Source: AM-2324 sp042091035 (lineage in GTDB: Bacteria > Bacteroidota > Bacteroidia > Chitinophagales > Saprospiraceae). Taken from it: a DNA stretch of 51,511 bases. Below the pieces are notes generated by a model. That model worked only from the letters and a program-made list of their open reading frames with translations. It had not been told where the DNA came from and made no database searches. The translations under genes were made by a program, and so were the position numbers. The stretch's first letter is position 1; each line of letters starts with the position of its first letter. The DNA is taken from NCBI GenBank assembly GCA_042091035.1, contig JBELIG010000004.1, positions 1 through 51,511 of the forward strand, in the 5' to 3' direction. This document shows positions 17,636-27,211 of the stretch, piece by piece.

Positions 17636-19408
17636 ATGTATCGATCACATAATTGCGGAGAATTAAGAATGGATCATGTGGGGCAAACAGCTGTCCTAAG
17701 TGGTTGGGTACAATCGAACAGAGATTTTGGTGGACTGACCTTTATAGATCTAAGAGACAGATACGGTATTACTCAGGTGGTATTCAACATGGATGATGAT
17801 GTCGCTTTATGTGAAGAGGCTAGAAAACTAGGTAGAGAGTTCGTGGTGAAGATTGAGGGTCTAGTTAGAGAGCGTTCTAACAAGAATCCTAACAGAGCGA
17901 CTGGAGATATAGAGTTAGAGGTAAAAAGCTTAGAGATTCTAAATGCATCTAAAACACCTCCTTTTACTATTGAAGAAGATACCGATGGTGGTGAAGAGCT
18001 AAGAATGAAATATCGCTACCTAGATCTTAGAAGAAATACAACGCAGGATAAGATAATCTTCCGTTCACAAGTTGGTATTGAAACGAGAAAATATCTTTCA
18101 GAAAAATCATTTGTTGAGATAGAAACACCTTTTCTGATCAAATCAACTCCTGAAGGTGCACGTGACTTTGTGGTACCATCTAGGATGAATCCAGGAGAAT
18201 TCTATGCTTTACCGCAGTCACCTCAGACCTTCAAGCAGGTTTTGATGGTTTCTGGTTTTGATAAATATTTCCAGATCGTAAAGTGTTTTCGAGATGAAGA
18301 TCTAAGAGCAGATCGTCAACCGGAATTCACACAGATTGATTGCGAAATGTCTTTTGTAACTAGAGAGGACATCCTAAATAACTTCGAGGGATTGACCAAG
18401 CACTTGTTCAAAACGTGTATCAATGAAACATTGCCGGACTTCCCAAGAATGTCTTACGATGATGCATTGAGATTATATGGATCTGACAAGCCAGATCTTC
18501 GTTTTGATATGCAGTTCGTAGAATTGAATGAGGTAGCAAAGGGCAAAGACTTCCCTGTCTTCAATGATGCAGAATTGATAGTAGGTATCAATGCAAAAGC
18601 ATGTGCAGATAGCTTCTCAAACAAAGATATCAAGAAACTTACCGAGTGGATGCAACGTCCTCAGGTTGGTGCAAAAGGTCTTGTTTATGTTAAATATAAC
18701 GCTGACGGAAGCTTCAAATCTTCAATAGGCAAGTTCTACGACGACAGTGACTTTAAAGCATGGGCAGATAAATTTGGTGCAGAGCCAGGCGATATGATGC
18801 TTATCCTTTCTGGAGAAACAGACAAGGTGCGCAAGCAATTGAATGAACTTCGTCTAGAAATGGGCCAAAGACTTGATCTAATCAAGGTTGGCGACTTCAA
18901 ACCTTTGTGGGTACTTGACTTCCCTCTTTTGGAATGGGACGAAGATGCTGAACGTTTTCATGCGATGCACCACCCGTTTACAGCACCAAAGAAAGAAGAT
19001 GAAGCTCGCATGTTGAATGGTGATTTCGAAACCATGAAAGCATTGAAAGCAGATGCTTATGATCTTGTTATTAACGGTTCTGAAATCGGCGGAGGTTCTA
19101 TTCGTATTCACGATAGAGCCTTACAGGAAAAGAACTTCAAATTACTTGGATTCACACAAGAAGAAGCTGAAGAGCAATTCGGATTCCTACTGGGAGCATT
19201 TGATTATGGTGCACCTCCACACGGTGGCCTTGCTTTTGGCTTTGACCGAATTTGTGCAGTAATGAAAGGGCAGAGTTCCATACGAGATTTCATCGCTTTC
19301 CCTAAGAATAATCAAGGTAGAGATATGATGATCGATGCGCCATCAAAAATTGACAACACACAATTGGATGAATTAAATCTAGAACTTAATCTTCCAAAGG
19401 ATAAATAA
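17636..19408 (+). CDS. aspS: Aspartyl-tRNA synthetase
   Basis: Charges tRNA-Asp; class II synthetase of the bacterial type, 590 residues. An N-terminal OB anticodon-binding domain (GWVQSNRDFGGLTFIDLRDR) is followed by the catalytic core with motif 1 around FVEIETPFLIKSTPEGARDF, motif 2 FRDEDLRADRQPEFTQID, the bacterial GAD insertion domain (about 290-420) and motif 3 GLAFGFDRICAVMKG. Whether it is discriminating or also charges tRNA-Asn depends on the presence of AsnRS and GatCAB elsewhere. The 202-base region upstream holds no convincing TAnnTTTG match; boxes with one mismatch are present (for example near 17530). It ends at a strong terminator. Confidence 0.98.
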   Translation: MYRSHNCGELRMDHVGQTAVLSGWVQSNRDFGGLTFIDLRDRYGITQVVFNMDDDVALCEEARKLGREFVVKIEGLVRERSNKNPNRATGDIELEVKSLEILNASKTPPFTIEEDTDGGEELRMKYRYLDLRRNTTQDKIIFRSQVGIETRKYLSEKSFVEIETPFLIKSTPEGARDFVVPSRMNPGEFYALPQSPQTFKQVLMVSGFDKYFQIVKCFRDEDLRADRQPEFTQIDCEMSFVTREDILNNFEGLTKHLFKTCINETLPDFPRMSYDDALRLYGSDKPDLRFDMQFVELNEVAKGKDFPVFNDAELIVGINAKACADSFSNKDIKKLTEWMQRPQVGAKGLVYVKYNADGSFKSSIGKFYDDSDFKAWADKFGAEPGDMMLILSGETDKVRKQLNELRLEMGQRLDLIKVGDFKPLWVLDFPLLEWDEDAERFHAMHHPFTAPKKEDEARMLNGDFETMKALKADAYDLVINGSEIGGGSIRIHDRALQEKNFKLLGFTQEEAEEQFGFLLGAFDYGAPPHGGLAFGFDRICAVMKGQSSIRDFIAFPKNNQGRDMMIDAPSKIDNTQLDELNLELNLPKDK

Positions 19409-19443
19409 AAAAAGGGGCCTGGATTTTTCCAGGCCCTTTTTTA
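19409..19443. terminator. Bidirectional terminator between aspS and the DUF5916 gene
   Basis: A perfect 9-bp stem, GGGCCTGGA paired with TCCAGGCCC around a TTTT loop, is flanked by A- and T-runs. It begins directly after the aspS stop codon and reaches the last codon of the convergent gene, so it can serve both directions. Confidence 0.93.
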
Positions 19444-21912
19444 TTTAACTATTCTGTTATAATCCAAGAAGTAAATCAATTTGAAGGATAAGGTATTATA
19501 ATTAGGGAAGTCCTGTAAATTATTAAAGTTGTCCCTAAAGCCATACGGAATCCTTTCCTGATCCGTTACAAAGGCATCTACAGAGTTTTTCCACACGATG
19601 AATATATCTGAACCAGGAGCAAATCTCCACTGAAATACTGCATCTAATAGAAAAGAAGTGAAACTCCTATCGTACTCATTATTAAAATCAATAGTTGTCA
19701 AATAACCATCCTCTTCCAAGCGCGCAAAAGAGTTATATTCGGCTACACTCCAATAATGTCTCATTCTTAAATTAAGCGTCATATTGGCTTTGAATGAATA
19801 CCTAAGATTCAAACTGTTTTCAAGTACCTGACGATCTCTAATTCCGAATAATATCTGTGTGTTTCCGTTGTTATCTATAAAATTGTCCACATAGCCTCGG
19901 TCATTTTTGTAGGTAGTGTAACCTAGATTCCACCTTAAAAACATCTTATCATTAACTCTGAAACGTGGTCCAAAATTCAAGTCAGTAATCAACATATCAA
20001 GTCCATCGAAAACTCGTACACCACCTTCAAGGTCAAAACTCAATCTTCTTCTGTAGTCAGTGGAAATATATGGACCAGTGCCAAAATCAGCCGGCTTTTT
20101 GAATACTCTTCCTGGGGTTCTTGCTTCAAAATAATCCTGTGCCTCAAGTGCTAAACCATTTATCCACCAACCAATTACATTAAAATCCCTAGTGACTACA
20201 TTACCCCAAGATCTATAGCTTAGATTTGCAAAAGCATTCGGATTGTATACACGCTCATAGTTTGCCGAGGCCATTACACGCCAACTAGTCAACTTTTCAC
20301 TATTCGGATTGAATTCGCGGTACATCACTCGACCAAATAATTCTCTAGAGTTATTATTGTATAAAAAACCCAGATCGTTAGGATCATAAGTATCACTCTC
20401 TACCGAATAACTAGCATCAAAAATGAAGTTGCCCGTTGGCTTTTCAAACCTAATTTGCCCTGCATGACCCAAATCAGTACTATCTGCAAAATATTTTTGT
20501 GAAAGCTTATAAGATCCCCCTAAATTATAGGTTGAGTTTTCAGTAAACAGATTAAACAATCCAGCCGTAACATTAGCATCGTAGTCGGCACCCACACGCA
20601 TAACATTTGTATTGATAACTGATATCGATGAGTTATTCTTTAAATTCTGATCCAACACAAATACATTATAATTGGTCATTGGATTGGTACTCTCTTCCCG
20701 AACAACACCTTCTGAATCCATAACCTGTGCAACACTCCTCCTTGAAACAGCATTGAATACACCAACACCTAGTCCATTTGAATTTCTACCTGAAACTTTA
20801 GTGGCATTCAACAATTGAGTTTCTATTGGATTGGAAATAATTGAATCTCCTTCATTTAGTCTGGAATCCAGATTATCGTAATTTATAGGTGTGCCCCCTA
20901 TTCTTCTTGAATAAAATAGATTACCCTTATTAAATAATTCTATTCCTTCCTTAAAGAACTGCCTGTTTTCGTCGAACCTTACTTCAAATGGTGACAAATT
21001 TAAAACCTGATTATCTGAAATTGCTTCCCCAAAATCTGGAATAAGCGTCATATCTAAAGTAAAAGCATCGTTGATTCCATATCGGATATCCATACCTCCA
21101 CTAAAAGAACTACCCCAAAGGGTTTCTTGTCCGTCCTTCACATTATTAACATAGGAAGTTATATATGGCGTTGCCTGTAACCTGACTGGTGATTTTATCT
21201 TTTCAATCCCGTGAACAGTTCCAGATTGATTCACCAATCCAAAAACTTCTGGATTCACTGGATTCCAGAACAAGTCTTCTCTATTTCTTCTAAAATGTCT
21301 GTAAAAATTAATATTCCAGCTCTGAATCTCCTTGGTGGGAAACCTTAATGCGGCAAGAGGAATCTCAAACTCTGCTATCCAACCATCCTCAACAAGCTTT
21401 GCTTTTGCATTCCAAACTGCGTCCCAAGATCTATCCCCGTCCATGATTGGACTATAGCCCCCTCCATCTGCGTCAGCAGAATATTTTATATCATATTGAA
21501 CATCTGTAGGTGTAACATAAAAGCCTAAAGCATTTATACCATCTTGATAAGAATCAATCAGAAAACCGAAAAAATCTGTATTTCCTAACTGATCGCGTTT
21601 TGTTATCTCCTTAAGGATCTGCTGTGGTTCCTCATCTTTTAAATAAGCAGAAATATAAACAGCTTGATCGGTGTAGAACATTTTTACCTCAGTCTGGTAT
21701 GTTCCACTCTCCCCAAAATTGGGCGTACTCATAACAAAATCATCAATCTTCTGAGCAGAGAGCCATTGAGGTTCATCAAGAACTCCATCCACTTTTATGC
21801 CGTCTGATGACTTATTTATCTGAAAGGATTTACTGCCCCCTGGGTCATACTGAGCAGATGAATAAATAGCAGAACTAAAGATTGCAAGAATTATTAATAC
21901 GATTCTTTTCAT
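19441..21912 (-). CDS. DUF5916 outer-membrane protein with N-terminal CBM9-like domain
   Basis: Two-part cell-envelope protein of about 823 residues, a common Bacteroidota family of unproven function. After a signal peptide (MKRIVLIILAIFSSAIYSSAQ) comes a carbohydrate-binding family 9-like beta-sandwich (SSDGIKVDGVLDEPQWLSAQ then YQTEVKMFYTDQAVYISAYL, up to about residue 230). The DUF5916 region follows, rich in alternating hydrophobic/aromatic strands and ending in an aromatic residue pattern typical of outer-membrane barrels. The preferred start is the ATG at 21912; an ATG at 21927 would add five residues before the signal peptide. The upstream 270-base region is shared with the divergent cyclase gene. 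Confidence 0.88.
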   Translation of the reverse strand: MKRIVLIILAIFSSAIYSSAQYDPGGSKSFQINKSSDGIKVDGVLDEPQWLSAQKIDDFVMSTPNFGESGTYQTEVKMFYTDQAVYISAYLKDEEPQQILKEITKRDQLGNTDFFGFLIDSYQDGINALGFYVTPTDVQYDIKYSADADGGGYSPIMDGDRSWDAVWNAKAKLVEDGWIAEFEIPLAALRFPTKEIQSWNINFYRHFRRNREDLFWNPVNPEVFGLVNQSGTVHGIEKIKSPVRLQATPYITSYVNNVKDGQETLWGSSFSGGMDIRYGINDAFTLDMTLIPDFGEAISDNQVLNLSPFEVRFDENRQFFKEGIELFNKGNLFYSRRIGGTPINYDNLDSRLNEGDSIISNPIETQLLNATKVSGRNSNGLGVGVFNAVSRRSVAQVMDSEGVVREESTNPMTNYNVFVLDQNLKNNSSISVINTNVMRVGADYDANVTAGLFNLFTENSTYNLGGSYKLSQKYFADSTDLGHAGQIRFEKPTGNFIFDASYSVESDTYDPNDLGFLYNNNSRELFGRVMYREFNPNSEKLTSWRVMASANYERVYNPNAFANLSYRSWGNVVTRDFNVIGWWINGLALEAQDYFEARTPGRVFKKPADFGTGPYISTDYRRRLSFDLEGGVRVFDGLDMLITDLNFGPRFRVNDKMFLRWNLGYTTYKNDRGYVDNFIDNNGNTQILFGIRDRQVLENSLNLRYSFKANMTLNLRMRHYWSVAEYNSFARLEEDGYLTTIDFNNEYDRSFTSFLLDAVFQWRFAPGSDIFIVWKNSVDAFVTDQERIPYGFRDNFNNLQDFPNYNTLSFKLIYFLDYNRIVK

Positions 21913-22150
21913 GGAATAATTTAGCATAAAGACATGTTCTTAAAAATCTGGGGTTTTTAAACGAAGTCAAATGTCCTAACTTTTACTATTATCTCATATT
22001 TTTATTAGACGAAAGGTCTTTTTTTTACCACAAGATTGTTTTTAAACCCCACAAACAACTTGTTATGCTAATACAAAACAAATTAATCCATATGCGCTTT
22101 ATCATAATCTGTAACTAATAAAACCAGAAGCGATACTCATGCTTTGAGCC

Positions 22151-22158
22151 TAAATTTG
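22151..22158 (+). promoter_or_regulatory. Putative -7 box for the cyclase gene
   Basis: TAAATTTG fits TAnnTTTG exactly and lies 38 bases before the TTG start at 22197. No TTG element occurs 17-19 bases upstream. The rest of the 270-base divergent region (21928-22196) shows AT-rich sequence without another clear element. Confidence 0.45.
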
Positions 22159-22196
22159 TATCTTGCTTTTTTAATTTTCCCACACACAAGAGACTT

Positions 22197-25100
22197 TTGA
22201 AGCATTTAGTACCAACATTCATTTTAGAGCATTTTGGATCTCAGCAACAAGAAGGTGAGTTGAAAGCTGGTACTATGTTCTTAGACTTATCCGGGTTTAC
22301 TCCGCTCACAGAAAGTCTAATGAAAGAAGGTAGCGCAGGTGCTGAACGATTATCTGATATCTTGAATAAAATCTTTGGACCCATGGTAAAACTGGTCCAT
22401 GACAACGGGGGATTCATACCCTATTTTGCAGGGGATGCCTTCACAGCTATTTTTCCTGAATCAGATGATCAAAATATAAGTCGCCTTCTACATGCTGCCA
22501 ATGACATTCGCAACCTATTTGGAAAAAATAACTTCCAGTTTGATCAATTCAAATTTGGCTTGAAAATTGGTCTTTCTTATGGAAAAGTAGAATGGGGTAT
22601 AATCGGTAAAAACCAAAAATCCTTCTATTTCAGAGGACCAGCAATAGAGAATAGTGCAGAAAGTCAGATCAGAGCATCGCATCAAGAAATCGTGCTCGAT
22701 AGACACTTAAACAAATTATTACCAAAAGGCGTATCAACTTCAAGTCTGGTAAAAGGCTTTTACCTGCTAACAGCAAATAGCCTCAAGAAACCTGAAGTTG
22801 TCAAACAAAAGAAACCATCCCCTGAAATTCAAAAACTAACTTATCAGTTTCTTCCTGATGCTGTCATTAACTTTATAGGGAAAGGTGAGTTCCGTTCGGT
22901 CATCTCCGTATTTTGTTCGTTTGAGGGTGTAGAGTCACATGAAGAACTCAATGCCTTTGCATCCATATTCATAGAAGACATTTATAATTTTTCAGGCTAT
23001 TTCAAAGAGATTGACTTTGGAGATAAAGGAGGTGTACTGGTTGCTTTATTTGGAGCACCAATCAGTTTTGAAAACAATATTGAACGGACATTAGAATTTG
23101 TAGATTCCCTAAGGAGTAAACTAGCTGGTAAGGAGAATCTAAAGTTTAGATTAGGAATCACATCGGGTCAAGCCTTCACCGGGACTGTTGGTGGAAAAAA
23201 CATGAGTCAATTCGCAGCTGTCGGTAATCGTGTCAACCTAGCAGCTCGACTTATGACCTATGCGGATTGGGGTGAAATATTTGTAGATGAAGAAATCGCT
23301 GGATATCCCAATTTTAACTTTGAGAATAAAGGAGAGATTCGATACAAAGGTATAGAGGGACTAATTCAAACCTTCGCACTCCGGGAACGAAAAGAAAACC
23401 AAAACACAGAATATAAAGGCAAACTGATAAGTCGAGACAAGGAGCTTATAAAGATGCTCAGCTATATCAGAAAACATCAGCATGCAAAAAGACCGGGTTT
23501 ATGCTTTCTTACAGGAGAAGCTGGAGTTGGTAAGTCAAGATTAACTTACGAATTACAAAAAAAACTAGACCACTCTCAAAAAATAACTTGGATATCTACA
23601 GAAGCCGATCAGATTCTAAAAAAGCCACTAAATCCATTTGTTAAATACCTAAGGAAACATTTTAACTGTAGACTAAACCAAGATGAAAAAACAGCATTGC
23701 GCAATTTTGAAAATGGTTTTAATGCTATTGTAGAACAGTCGAAAATATATTGGCCAGAGATCAAAGAAGAACTTGGGAGACTTCATTCAACATTCAAAGC
23801 AATACTAGAATTCAAGATCTCTAAAGATTCAACCTATGCACGCTTGAATGCAGAAGAAAAGTATAAAAGCGTAATCAAAGCATTTACAACATTCTTCCAC
23901 TTGCAAGCCAAAATAAATCCAACAATTCTGTTTTTGGATGATGCACAATGGATAGACAAAAACTCCAAAGACTTTATTGTCAATCTACTTCGTGAAGTTT
24001 CCGATCATACATTGATAATATTCTTTGCACTCAGACCAGACGGAATTGACAAGCCCAAGGAATTCCTTAACCTACAAAATCTATCCAAGCCAGTAGCAAT
24101 ACTTGATATAAACCTTGATCCACTAACTACATCGGGGACAATTGCTTTTAGTAGTGAAATCCTGGGAGGACAGCTATCAAAAGAAAGTTTAGACCTGCTG
24201 CAACAAACATCTAATGGAAATCCATTCTATATTGAGCAATTGATTGAATACTATAGATCAAACCAATTACTTAATTATAAAAATGACACTTGGCACGTTC
24301 AAGAAGGTGCTATCAAACTCAATAATAATATCAACTCCTTATTAGTTGCCAAGGTAGATAACCTAGGTACCTATTCTAGAGAGATGCTCAAAGCAGCTGC
24401 AGTAATTGGTAGGGAATTCGAGTATTCAGTACTTGAAGAAGTTCTAAAAAATAAATCCCTTTTCGAGGACAACGAGATTATTGATAATCTAAAGGCAAGC
24501 TTGAAAGAGGCTGAAAAAAATAACATCATTCGTAATGTAAGCAAAGGACGATACTTGTTCAAGCACTCCATGCAGCATGAAGTAATTTATGAGATGCAGT
24601 TGCATACCCGCCTAAAAGCATTGCACGAGGTCATCGCTGATTCTATAGAGAGAATTTTCCAGAATCGCCTACAGCAACGTTACGTCGACTTAGTATTCCA
24701 CTACGAACGCGCAGAAATAACAGAAAAAACAAAGGAATATCTTTTAAGATCCGGAGACTTCTTCAAAGATAATTTCCAGAACAATCAGGCCTATCAATAT
24801 TTCAAGCGCTTACTTGACATAGTACTCATAGACGAAGATTATGCCGCACACTTCAAAGCTTTGATTCGAATCGGCGAGATCCTCCAGATTACTGGAAAAT
24901 GGGACGAAGCCGGAGAAACCTATGGTGAAGCACTTCATCTATCTAAGAAATTAAACTCTAAGACACTAATGGGTCGTGCGAATAACTCCTTAGGTTATCT
25001 AAACCTCCTTTTAGGGAACTACAGAAATGCTGAGTTTTACTTCGATACAGCCATCGAATTATTTAGCTTAATCAACGATAAGGTCGGTGCCTCCAAAGTA

Positions 25101-26192
25101 TCAGGAAACCTTGGCCTACTTTATTTCAGAAAAGCAGAGTATAAAGAAGCAGAAATACACTTTATCAATAGCCTTAAAAGAAGTAAAGAGGTTGGCTATC
25201 GCGATAAAAATGCGCAGATAGTCGCAAACCTTGCTTTGACCTACATGAATCTAGGGGACTATGATCGAGGAATCACCTACTTAGATGAACAAATTATAGA
25301 ATGCTCTGCAATTGGAGATAAAACCGGCATTGCCAATCTATCCATAAATAAAGGTATACTGCTAACCGAAAAAGGTGAAAATGAACGCGCCCAAGAGTCT
25401 CTAGAGGTTGGAATAAAATTAGCAGAAGAGCTCGACAACAAACGCCTTAAAGCAATAGCAACAGGTAGTCTTGGAAGCTTACACGAACAAAAAGGCTATT
25501 ATAAAATGGCCATGGACTTTTACTTGAAGGACTTACAACTCACCAAAGAATTAGGAGACAAACAAGGTATTTCAATTGCACTAAATCTTATTGGTAATCT
25601 CCAAAGTAAGATGGGTGAATTCGACGAAGCAATAGCAACCTTGGAAGACGCTATCGATAGGTCAGAAAAACTAGATTACAAAAAAGGAAAAGCTAAAGCT
25701 GTAAATACCCTTGGTGATGTCTATTACTTCCTAAAGGACTACCCCAAATCCCTAAACTATTATGATCAAGCTATTCAGCTTACTAAAATCACACAAAATC
25801 AATTAGTTTTAGGACAAAGTCTATATGAAAAATCATTGGTATTGTTGGAAACAAAACAATACCAAGAAATGCCAACAATACTTGAAGAAGCGACTTCTAT
25901 AGCATACAAATTAGACAACAAACAGTTACTCTTTCAATTAAGCTTAACCAAAGCAACATTCCTTATTCAGATAGAGCAGAAAGAGGATGCAATCAAGATT
26001 GTTGATGAACTCGACAAAGAAGCTCTAAAAGCGGAAAATAAAGGTCATTTACTTTACGTTAAATACCTGATCTATGGTGCAGAAGAATTAAAAGCAGAAG
26101 CGCTATCCATACTTCAGACACTATACAAGGTAACCCCAGATTACAGTATTAAAATCAAAATTGATGCCTTGAAATCCAAAGCAACTATTTAA
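22197..26192 (+). CDS. Soluble adenylyl cyclase-like protein: two class III cyclase domains, ATPase, TPR array
   Basis: A 1331-residue soluble protein with the domain order of mammalian sAC (ADCY10). CHD1 spans about 24-190 and CHD2 about 230-395. An AAA_16-type ATPase follows from about 405, with Walker A TGEAGVGKS near 439-447 and Walker B LFLDDAQWID near 578. TPR-type repeats run from about 870 to 1290. CHD1 carries both metal-binding aspartates (MFLDLSGFT, Asp30; YFAGDAF, Asp80) but lacks the Asn-Arg pair. CHD2 lacks the first metal Asp (ISVFCSFEG) but has FGDKGG (Lys277) and VNLAAR (Asn347, Arg351). The two halves could therefore build one active site in a pseudo-heterodimer. The start is TTG; the first internal ATG (residue 27) would remove the conserved lead-in to strand 1. 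The SdiA-regulated lipoprotein gene begins 2 bases after its stop. Cyclase activity and ATP preference are inferred. Confidence 0.9.
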   Translation: MKHLVPTFILEHFGSQQQEGELKAGTMFLDLSGFTPLTESLMKEGSAGAERLSDILNKIFGPMVKLVHDNGGFIPYFAGDAFTAIFPESDDQNISRLLHAANDIRNLFGKNNFQFDQFKFGLKIGLSYGKVEWGIIGKNQKSFYFRGPAIENSAESQIRASHQEIVLDRHLNKLLPKGVSTSSLVKGFYLLTANSLKKPEVVKQKKPSPEIQKLTYQFLPDAVINFIGKGEFRSVISVFCSFEGVESHEELNAFASIFIEDIYNFSGYFKEIDFGDKGGVLVALFGAPISFENNIERTLEFVDSLRSKLAGKENLKFRLGITSGQAFTGTVGGKNMSQFAAVGNRVNLAARLMTYADWGEIFVDEEIAGYPNFNFENKGEIRYKGIEGLIQTFALRERKENQNTEYKGKLISRDKELIKMLSYIRKHQHAKRPGLCFLTGEAGVGKSRLTYELQKKLDHSQKITWISTEADQILKKPLNPFVKYLRKHFNCRLNQDEKTALRNFENGFNAIVEQSKIYWPEIKEELGRLHSTFKAILEFKISKDSTYARLNAEEKYKSVIKAFTTFFHLQAKINPTILFLDDAQWIDKNSKDFIVNLLREVSDHTLIIFFALRPDGIDKPKEFLNLQNLSKPVAILDINLDPLTTSGTIAFSSEILGGQLSKESLDLLQQTSNGNPFYIEQLIEYYRSNQLLNYKNDTWHVQEGAIKLNNNINSLLVAKVDNLGTYSREMLKAAAVIGREFEYSVLEEVLKNKSLFEDNEIIDNLKASLKEAEKNNIIRNVSKGRYLFKHSMQHEVIYEMQLHTRLKALHEVIADSIERIFQNRLQQRYVDLVFHYERAEITEKTKEYLLRSGDFFKDNFQNNQAYQYFKRLLDIVLIDEDYAAHFKALIRIGEILQITGKWDEAGETYGEALHLSKKLNSKTLMGRANNSLGYLNLLLGNYRNAEFYFDTAIELFSLINDKVGASKVSGNLGLLYFRKAEYKEAEIHFINSLKRSKEVGYRDKNAQIVANLALTYMNLGDYDRGITYLDEQIIECSAIGDKTGIANLSINKGILLTEKGENERAQESLEVGIKLAEELDNKRLKAIATGSLGSLHEQKGYYKMAMDFYLKDLQLTKELGDKQGISIALNLIGNLQSKMGEFDEAIATLEDAIDRSEKLDYKKGKAKAVNTLGDVYYFLKDYPKSLNYYDQAIQLTKITQNQLVLGQSLYEKSLVLLETKQYQEMPTILEEATSIAYKLDNKQLLFQLSLTKATFLIQIEQKEDAIKIVDELDKEALKAENKGHLLYVKYLIYGAEELKAEALSILQTLYKVTPDYSIKIKIDALKSKATI

Positions 26193-26194
26193 TT

Positions 26195-27100
26195 ATGACA
26201 AAACGATTCCTCCTATTCCCAATACTCTCCAGTATACTTTTCTCTTGTAAAAGTCAACCGAACTTTAATTACCCTATAGATTATACAATCAACCAACCTG
26301 AAGTAAAACTAATCCTCGAAGAGGAGTTAAATGAAATATCTGGAATCTGCATAGACTCAGAAGGTCAACATTTTATAGGAATTGCTGATGAAAAAGGAAT
26401 TATCTACTTAATCGATAGCACTACCGGGAAAATCCTAAACAGAATAATATTCCACAAAGATGGAGATTATGAAGATGTAGAATTAATAGGAAAAGATCTT
26501 TATATCCTTAAAAGCTCAGGCACCCTATATCTAATAAGAGATGTACTGAATGCAAAGTCCATTGAGTTTGAAAAATTCAACACGGCACTTGAAGTTAGCA
26601 ATGATGTAGAAGGACTCTGCTATGATAAACAGCAAAACAGTCTTTTACTTGCTTGTAAAGCGTCATCTAAACTCAATACAGAGATCACTGATGAAGAACA
26701 AGAAAGAGCCATTTACCGCTTTGACCTCAAAACCCATACGCTGGATGAAAAACCAATACTTATTAAAAAGGACGCCTTTTTGAGTTTTGTGAAGTCACAT
26801 CCCGAATTACCAAAATCAAAAAAATGGTTAGAACGATTCGGTCCAAGCACAAAGAATTTCTCATTTGAACCTTCAGCAATTGCCATTCAAGAATCTACCG
26901 GTCGGTACTATGTCCTTTCTTCCGTTGGTAAAATGTTAGCTGTTTTCAAGCCTGACTGGCAATTACATACGCTTATTAAACTCGATAAAGAAAAATTCAT
27001 CCAACCAGAAGGAATCTGTTTTGACAAAGCAGAAAATCTATATATTTGCAATGAAGGCAAGACACAAGAAGCTATTATCTATAAATTTGACAGAAAATAA
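26195..27100 (+). CDS. SdiA-regulated-domain lipoprotein (YjiK-like beta-propeller)
   Basis: Lipoprotein of 301 residues: signal peptide FLLFPILSSILFSC with the lipidated Cys in the lipobox, then a domain of the SdiA-regulated family. The family opening ELNEISGICIDSEGQHFIG is seen, as are repeated blade-like units (NDVEGLCYDKQQNSLLLACK; FEPSAIAIQES; IQPEGICFDKAENLYICNEG) expected of a propeller. No enzymatic residues are recognised. It begins 2 bases after the cyclase stop, which strongly suggests co-transcription and perhaps translational coupling. It would sit in the outer membrane or periplasm while the cyclase is cytoplasmic, so any functional link is indirect and is inference. Confidence 0.85.
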   Translation: MTKRFLLFPILSSILFSCKSQPNFNYPIDYTINQPEVKLILEEELNEISGICIDSEGQHFIGIADEKGIIYLIDSTTGKILNRIIFHKDGDYEDVELIGKDLYILKSSGTLYLIRDVLNAKSIEFEKFNTALEVSNDVEGLCYDKQQNSLLLACKASSKLNTEITDEEQERAIYRFDLKTHTLDEKPILIKKDAFLSFVKSHPELPKSKKWLERFGPSTKNFSFEPSAIAIQESTGRYYVLSSVGKMLAVFKPDWQLHTLIKLDKEKFIQPEGICFDKAENLYICNEGKTQEAIIYKFDRK

Positions 27101-27211
27101 AGCAGAAGGAAGATTATTATGCCTTTGTTTTTGTTTATTTCATAGATAATATTGAATATTTGCCTAATTGTTAGTTCGATAATAAATAGTATTCAAATAC
27201 TACATATCAAT

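Noticed and set aside
27152..27211. Upstream in-frame start of odhB
   Set aside because: The added 20 residues are unlike E2 proteins; MSIVEMKVPV at 27212 matches the usual beginning.
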